The position numbers were made by a program, and so were the translations under genes. Positions 12,543 to 17,125 of a stretch of DNA of 17,125 bases are shown here, in pieces. The notes beneath the pieces were generated by a model. It did not search any database. It was given only the letters and a program-made list of their open reading frames with translations, and had not been told where the DNA came from. Origin of the DNA: Verrucomicrobiota bacterium (GTDB lineage: Bacteria; Verrucomicrobiota; Verrucomicrobiia; Limisphaerales; JAHEOI01); NCBI GenBank assembly GCA_018610125.1, contig JAHEOI010000093.1, positions 1-17,125 on the forward strand, given 5' to 3'. Positions within the stretch are counted from its first letter, which is position 1. Each line of letters begins with the position of its first letter.

Positions 12543-15500
12543 ATGATGATTGCACGATTCTTACTGTCAGGACTGCCCGCGTTTGCCATGACCATGGCAC
12601 CCGTTTTAGCAGGAGCGACCGATTTCAATTTCAACAACCAAACACTGACCGTTCCCGACGGCTTTATCGTGGAGCGGGTCGCGTCGCCGCCGCTTACCAA
12701 GCGTCCGATCTCGGCGGACTATGATAACGAAGGCAACCTTTATGTGACCGAATCCTCCGGATCCAACGCAAGCGTCGAGGAGCAGCTCGCCAACAAACCC
12801 CACCGCATTGTGCGCTTGACCGATACGGATGGCGACGGCCAATACGATCAACGCCGGGTATTTGCCGATGATTTTCCGTTTCCCGAAGGTGCCCTTTGGC
12901 ACAAGGGATCGCTTTACGTCGCGGCCCCGCCCGCGATCTGGAAGCTGACGGATACGAATGACGACGGCGTTGCCGACCGACGCGAGAAGTGGTTTAACGG
13001 CAAGACGTTGACCCATTGCGCCAACGATCTCCATGGACCGGAGTTGGGACCGGACGGTCGAATTTACTGGTGCAAAGGGGCATTTGCCAAGCAGCACTAC
13101 AAGCTTCCGGATGGACGTAAGCTGACCACTAAAGCGGCGCACATTTTTCGGGCTCGCCAGGACGCATCGGCGATCGAACCGGTCTTGACCGGCGGGATGG
13201 ACAATCCGGTCAGTGTCGCCTTCACTCCGGGAGGGGAACGGATTCTCGCCGGCACATTCTTCCAGCACCCGGGCGGAGGGAATCGAGATGGATTGATCCA
13301 TGCTGTTTACGGCGGGGTTTACGGCAAGAAGCACGATGTCATCGAAGATCATCGGCGCACCGGCGAGCTCATGCCGATTATGGCCCATTTGGGACCCGCT
13401 GCGCCATGCAGCATCATTCGCTACCGCTCCAAGATATTCGGAAACGACTATCACAACGCCTTTTTTTCAGCGCTCTTCAATTTGAACAAAGTGATGCACC
13501 ACCGTTTAACGCCCCAAGGCGCCACATTCCAGTCCAAGGACAAAGACTTCCTTGTCTCGGATTCAAACGATTTTCATCCGACCTGCGTTCTTGAGGCCCC
13601 GGACGGAAGTCTCATCATCGTCGATACCGGCGGTTGGTACAAGATCTGTTGCCCGACCTCGCAATTGCATAAGCCGGATGTCCTCGGAGGGATCTATCGG
13701 GTCCGCAGGAAGAGCGCGCCCAAAATCGCCCATCCCCTCGGAAATGAGATGGCATGGCATGATGTGACCCCGAAAGAACTGACGGACCGGCTCAAGAGCC
13801 CAAGGCCGTTCGTGCGAGACCGGACGGTGACGGCATTAAGGAAACGGGGGAAAGAAGCCATTCCCGCCCTGAAAACGGTTTTGCAGGAATCGAATACGCC
13901 TTCAGCCCGCCTCAATGCCGTTTGGACACTTGCCGGGCTGGCAGATTCGCAAGCACGGAATGCAGTGCGTGACGCGCTCAATGATGAAAACCGGACAATT
14001 CGTCACGCCGCTGCCAATGTCGCCGGTTTGTGGCGTGATGATCAAGCGGTCGACCCGCTTGTCGCACTGTTACGCAAAGGGAGCCCGCCGCTTCAACGAA
14101 TTGCCGCGGAAGCCCTGGGACGCATCGGCGATTCCAACGCGGTTTCACCGCTTCTGACCGCAACCGCTGAGTCCCCAAAACGCATCCTGGAACATTCCAT
14201 TATCTATGCGTTGATTGAGATCGGCGACACCGAGGCACTTCGCCGCGGCCTTCGGGCGCGAAATGCTCATGCCCAACGCGCGTCCCTGATCGCGTTGGAT
14301 CAATTGCAAGGGAGCCGCCTCTCATTCCGACAAGTGGAGCCGTTTTTGACGGCAACCAATCCGACATTACGCAAGACCGCCTTTTGGGTTATTGAGCATC
14401 ACACCGAATGGGGCGAGGAACTGGCCGACTATTTCAAAAACCGACTCTTTCGAGCAAGTGGGGGCTCGGAAGCATGGCAACGATTTACCGCGCAGTTGGC
14501 CGATTTCGCGCACAACCCGAAGGTACAAACGCTTGTCGCCACAGCGGTGGTTGATGCGTCACTGCCCCTTGAAAGACGACGCAGTCTCCTTGGATCGATG
14601 CGGCGGGCACAACCCGATAAGCTTCCCCGGGAGTGGGCCGAGAGCATTAAGCAACTCCTGACCCATGGCCCGAATTCGCTCCTGCCCACAGCAACCAAAA
14701 CACTCGAGGCAATCACCCACCCCGAAGCCGATTTGCCGGAAGCGATGGCCGCAATCTTGACCCGAATCGCGGGCAATGACTCATTGGCTGCCGACACCCG
14801 ACTCGATGCTGTGGCCGTAAAGACCCGCACCTCGAAGCGCATCAGTCCGGACAACTTTGAGCTGGTGCTCGCCAACTTGCAGAAGGAGAAGCCAATCAAA
14901 CGCCGAAAAGCGGCGATACGGATCCTCAAACAAGTCGACCTGACAGAGAGCCACCTCGTTCGATTGGCCGGGAGGTTGCCGCAACTGAGCGCTTTGGACC
15001 TGCGGGATATTTTGGCCCTCTTTGAGCAATCCCAAAGTCGAGATGTCGGCGAACGTCTTGTCGCCTCCCTGAGCGAGCTGGACGCCGCCGCAGGATTGCA
15101 GCCTAAGCCGCTCGAATCGCTTCTCAAAAAATACCCTAAGCCGATACAGGAATCGGCCGCCTCGTTCATCTCATCTTTGCGGGAGCAATCGACCGAAAAG
15201 CGAGAGCACCTGGAAACGCTGCTCAGCTCGTTGGGCAAGGGCAATCCCAGGCGAGGAGAGAAGATTTTCAACAGCCCTCGAGCAGCGTGCGCGAGCTGTC
15301 ACGCAATCGGTTATCTGGGAGGGAAGCTCGGCCCGGACCTAACCAATATTGGGCAAACGCGCACTCGCCGCGACCTGTTGGAATCAATTATCTACCCCGG
15401 CGCAAGCTTTGTGCGAAGCTATGAAAGTGTGCGAGTTAAGACGACTGCGGGCCGAGTCTACAACGGAATCCTCCGTCGTGATTCGCCGGAAGCAGTCACC

Positions 15501-15650
15501 CTCGCGACCGGCCCGGGCGTCGAGCAAACCATCAAACGAGAGGAGATCGCCACGATGCGTCCAAGCGATATCTCCCTGATGCCTCAAGGGCTGGGCGAAG
15601 TATTGACGAAGCAGGAGCTCGCCGACCTGTTGGCATTCTTAAAGAAATAG
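12543..15650 (+). CDS. PVC-type secreted haem-binding protein (dehydrogenase-like propeller, HEAT repeats, CxxCH domain)
   Basis: A 1035-residue exported protein. Signal peptide: MMIARF, hydrophobic core, cleavage near LAGA (residues 22-25). Residues about 35-390 form a membrane-bound-dehydrogenase-like propeller with two Ca-loop-like sequences (DTDGDGQYD 94-102, DTNDDGVAD 137-145). Residues about 410-600, and probably beyond, are HEAT-type helical repeats (RDRTVTALRKRG, ARLNAVWTLAGL, IRHAAANVAGL, QRIAAEALGRIG). The C-terminal cytochrome c domain has CASCH (916-920) and a likely axial Met1013. This order is typical of the large paralogous family in Verrucomicrobia and Planctomycetes, thought to oxidise sugars or similar substrates and pass electrons to haem; the substrate is unknown. 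ATG 12543 or 12546 may be used. Confidence 0.93.
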   Translation: MMIARFLLSGLPAFAMTMAPVLAGATDFNFNNQTLTVPDGFIVERVASPPLTKRPISADYDNEGNLYVTESSGSNASVEEQLANKPHRIVRLTDTDGDGQYDQRRVFADDFPFPEGALWHKGSLYVAAPPAIWKLTDTNDDGVADRREKWFNGKTLTHCANDLHGPELGPDGRIYWCKGAFAKQHYKLPDGRKLTTKAAHIFRARQDASAIEPVLTGGMDNPVSVAFTPGGERILAGTFFQHPGGGNRDGLIHAVYGGVYGKKHDVIEDHRRTGELMPIMAHLGPAAPCSIIRYRSKIFGNDYHNAFFSALFNLNKVMHHRLTPQGATFQSKDKDFLVSDSNDFHPTCVLEAPDGSLIIVDTGGWYKICCPTSQLHKPDVLGGIYRVRRKSAPKIAHPLGNEMAWHDVTPKELTDRLKSPRPFVRDRTVTALRKRGKEAIPALKTVLQESNTPSARLNAVWTLAGLADSQARNAVRDALNDENRTIRHAAANVAGLWRDDQAVDPLVALLRKGSPPLQRIAAEALGRIGDSNAVSPLLTATAESPKRILEHSIIYALIEIGDTEALRRGLRARNAHAQRASLIALDQLQGSRLSFRQVEPFLTATNPTLRKTAFWVIEHHTEWGEELADYFKNRLFRASGGSEAWQRFTAQLADFAHNPKVQTLVATAVVDASLPLERRRSLLGSMRRAQPDKLPREWAESIKQLLTHGPNSLLPTATKTLEAITHPEADLPEAMAAILTRIAGNDSLAADTRLDAVAVKTRTSKRISPDNFELVLANLQKEKPIKRRKAAIRILKQVDLTESHLVRLAGRLPQLSALDLRDILALFEQSQSRDVGERLVASLSELDAAAGLQPKPLESLLKKYPKPIQESAASFISSLREQSTEKREHLETLLSSLGKGNPRRGEKIFNSPRAACASCHAIGYLGGKLGPDLTNIGQTRTRRDLLESIIYPGASFVRSYESVRVKTTAGRVYNGILRRDSPEAVTLATGPGVEQTIKREEIATMRPSDISLMPQGLGEVLTKQELADLLAFLKK

Positions 15651-15710
15651 CGCAAATATTCGGGGGCACTGAACGTGCAAACGCGTTGACAACGATCCAT
15701 ACTGGTATCG

Positions 15711-16019
15711 ATGAGGCGCGAAGAAGAAGACGATGATGAAATCGGTGGGGATGAGGAAGAGCCGGTGTCTGTACCGATCACCGACGAGATCGATCTCCAC
15801 CCATTCCGTCCTCAAGATATCAAGGAGATTCTGGAGGAGTATCTCCGGCTGGCTCAAGAGAAAGGGCTTTCGGAAGTGCGAATTGTCCATGGCAAAGGGC
15901 GGGGCCAACTGATGCGGACGGTGCATTCGATTTTGGACCGACATCCAGAGGTGGAACGTTATGCGCTGGCGTCTCCTTACTTCGGCGGCGAAGGCGCCAC
16001 AATCGCTAACTTGAAGTAA
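15711..16019 (+). CDS. Smr-domain protein
   Basis: A 102-residue protein: a very acidic N-terminal tail (residues 4-17) followed by an Smr domain with DLHP (28-31), corresponding to the LDxH motif, and HGKGRG (60-65), the HGxGxG loop, then LMRTVHSIL. Smr domains occur alone or at the end of MutS2 and bind or cleave structured nucleic acids or stalled-ribosome mRNA; which applies here is not visible. The ATG at 15711 lacks a ribosome binding site; TTGACA at 15686-15691 is a possible -35, with no convincing -10. It converges on the propeller gene with 15 bases between. Confidence 0.82.
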   Translation: MRREEEDDDEIGGDEEEPVSVPITDEIDLHPFRPQDIKEILEEYLRLAQEKGLSEVRIVHGKGRGQLMRTVHSILDRHPEVERYALASPYFGGEGATIANLK

Positions 16020-16034
16020 CGATTTGATCGCACC

Positions 16035-17003
16035 TCAATTCTCTTGCTCTTTGGAATGCAACGTTCTCGGCCATATTTTGACGATGCCGCCCGAATCTTG
16101 AGCGATGTAAAGGTATCCCGACGCATCGAACGTGATTCCCTCCTGGTCATTTCCGGGGAAGGTCCAGATTCGCTGCATCTCGTGTTGACGATCCATTTCC
16201 ATCAGGGTATTTGTCGCATCGCTCACGATGAAGAAGCTCTCGGAACCGGCATGATAATGGAGGGCGGAGAGATCGATCACACCCGGGCTTGTTCCACGGA
16301 CTGGAGTCACCGATGCCGGAGAATTTTGCGCCTTGCTCAACGGCAAGGCCACTTCCACAACGAGGGAAGGCTCGTCCTCGAGTGAAAAGCTTTGATTGGT
16401 CACGAGAAACACGCCTCCTTCAGGGTGCTCGGCATCCGGCACAAACGTGATCCCTTCTATCCCGTCGCCATCTGCAGGAAAGAGGGTCTCATCGCCACGC
16501 TCACGCTCCAAGTGGAAACGTCGCAAGATCTCGAACGACTTGGGATGGATCTCGAGAATGACTTCATCACCTTCGACCGCGATATAGAGACGATCTTGAT
16601 CGGGGACGATTGTGATCCCTTCGAAATCGGCATCCGCGACGTGCCGCTTCCTTGCCACTTCTCCATCCAGCCCGATTTGAGCGATATCGCCCTCATCTCC
16701 GACGACGAACAAGCATTCGCGCCGAGGATCAAACACGAGACCCGACGGCTCTTCGAAGTCCGATTCGAGCATTTCCCCCTCCCACCGGTAATCGAATACC
16801 ACCTGAGACGGCTCATTGATCGGCTCTCCGAAGTCAGCGGATAGTGAGGTTGGCGGAACACCGAAACAAAACGCCATGAGGACGATTTGGAGGCTGTAAC
16901 ACGGCAAAGGAGTCTTGAGATGACGCGTCGAAAGTCCATCCCCACGAAAAGGCCTCGAAAGGCCGATCTCCCAAATAGATGCTAGCCACCATCGCTTCAA
17001 CAC
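16035..17003 (-). CDS. Exported SdiA-regulated/YjiK-type beta-propeller protein
   Basis: A 322-residue protein. After a hydrophobic segment (SLQIVLMAFCFGVPPTSLSA, about residues 37-56), which is probably a signal sequence, there are repeated blades: EPSGLVFDPRRECLFVVGDEGDI, ADFEGITIVPDQDRLYIAVEGD, DGIEGITFVPD, NDQEGITFDASGYLYIAQDSGGIVKI. The EG(I/L)TF and LYIAxE patterns are those of the SdiA-regulated domain (YjiK) family, whose molecular function is not known. The GTG at 17003 has AGAGG 7 bases upstream, which supports it even though it makes the signal sequence's N-region unusually long; a later start would be needed for a standard one. Confidence 0.78.
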   Translation of the reverse strand: MLKRWWLASIWEIGLSRPFRGDGLSTRHLKTPLPCYSLQIVLMAFCFGVPPTSLSADFGEPINEPSQVVFDYRWEGEMLESDFEEPSGLVFDPRRECLFVVGDEGDIAQIGLDGEVARKRHVADADFEGITIVPDQDRLYIAVEGDEVILEIHPKSFEILRRFHLERERGDETLFPADGDGIEGITFVPDAEHPEGGVFLVTNQSFSLEDEPSLVVEVALPLSKAQNSPASVTPVRGTSPGVIDLSALHYHAGSESFFIVSDATNTLMEMDRQHEMQRIWTFPGNDQEGITFDASGYLYIAQDSGGIVKIWPRTLHSKEQEN

Positions 17004-17037
17004 GGTTAAACCTCTTTTTGTTTTTCTGGTCCCCTTC

Positions 17038-17060
17038 GGTAATTCCTAGTGGTAATTCCT
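17038..17060. repeat. Tandem 10-bp direct repeat upstream of the propeller gene
   Basis: GGTAATTCCT occurs at 17038-17047 and again at 17051-17060, 35 bases upstream of the GTG start. The 13-base period, a little over one helical turn, would suit a transcription factor binding as adjacent protomers. No promoter could be assigned with confidence. The last ~65 bases of the window show nothing else I can support. Confidence 0.3.
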
Positions 17061-17125
17061 GAATTTCCAAATGGCAAGGTGCGAGGGAAATACGGGCCGG
17101 CCCCCGCACCAATGAAGCCTACCTC

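Noticed and set aside
12606..13454. A 282-codon minus-strand open frame
   Set aside because: It is antisense to the conserved propeller domain of the haem protein, with no motif or ribosome binding site of its own.
14429..15271. A 280-codon minus-strand open frame
   Set aside because: It lies wholly inside the HEAT/haem part of the plus-strand haem protein and has low-complexity Ser/Arg-rich sequence, typical of a shadow frame.
16834..17112. A 92-codon minus-strand open frame at the right edge
   Set aside because: It overlaps the start of the propeller gene in another frame, has no motif, and includes the direct-repeat region.

Overview
The window looks like a chromosomal segment of a bacterium of the PVC superphylum, most likely Verrucomicrobiota (Opitutia-like). 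The evidence is a 1035-residue secreted protein with the architecture typical of that group (dehydrogenase-like propeller, HEAT repeats, C-terminal CxxCH haem domain), a compact tyrA-aroA-cmk-plsC run, a cytidylate kinase with an NTGxMYR motif that I recall from Chlamydia, many genes without a clear Shine-Dalgarno sequence, and intergenic spaces filled with small GTAG-headed palindromes. I see no tRNA, rRNA, CRISPR array, transposase or phage gene.

Layout. Positions 1-6215 are all on the minus strand, read from right to left: a two-domain CbiX-type chelatase; a repeat island; a tightly packed tyrA-aroA-cmk-plsC cluster (tyrosine and chorismate synthesis, CMP phosphorylation, phosphatidic acid synthesis); a small palindromic MITE-like element carrying a REP hairpin; a PA0069-type radical SAM protein; and the first 72 codons of a hydantoinase/5-oxoprolinase gene that runs off the left edge. 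Positions 6276-8038 are plus strand: a short secreted beta-sandwich protein that appears truncated, overlapping ATGA with a mannose-6-phosphate-isomerase-like cupin. Positions 8040-8457 hold no convincing gene but a terminator and a string of palindromic repeats. A small three-helix membrane protein (minus) diverges from a plus-strand pair: a HAD phosphatase and a 679-residue NDH-2-like dehydrogenase fused to a cyclic-nucleotide-binding domain and a CBS pair. A SMUG1-family uracil-DNA glycosylase (minus) converges on that fusion with a 3-base gap and diverges from the large haem protein (plus). An Smr-domain protein (plus) and a secreted SdiA-regulated-type propeller (minus) close the window.

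Most interesting points. (1) The NDH-2 / cNMP / CBS fusion looks like a respiratory entry enzyme with two built-in nucleotide sensors. (2) Two short repeat families occur in separate intergenic spaces. Both keep their loops while their stems change by compensatory substitutions, so the hairpin itself appears selected. One family begins with GTAG, the known signature of REP elements mobilised by TnpA-REP (RAYT) proteins, and includes an inverted REPIN-like pair. (3) The two-domain CbiX has lost one metal-ligand histidine in its N-terminal half only.
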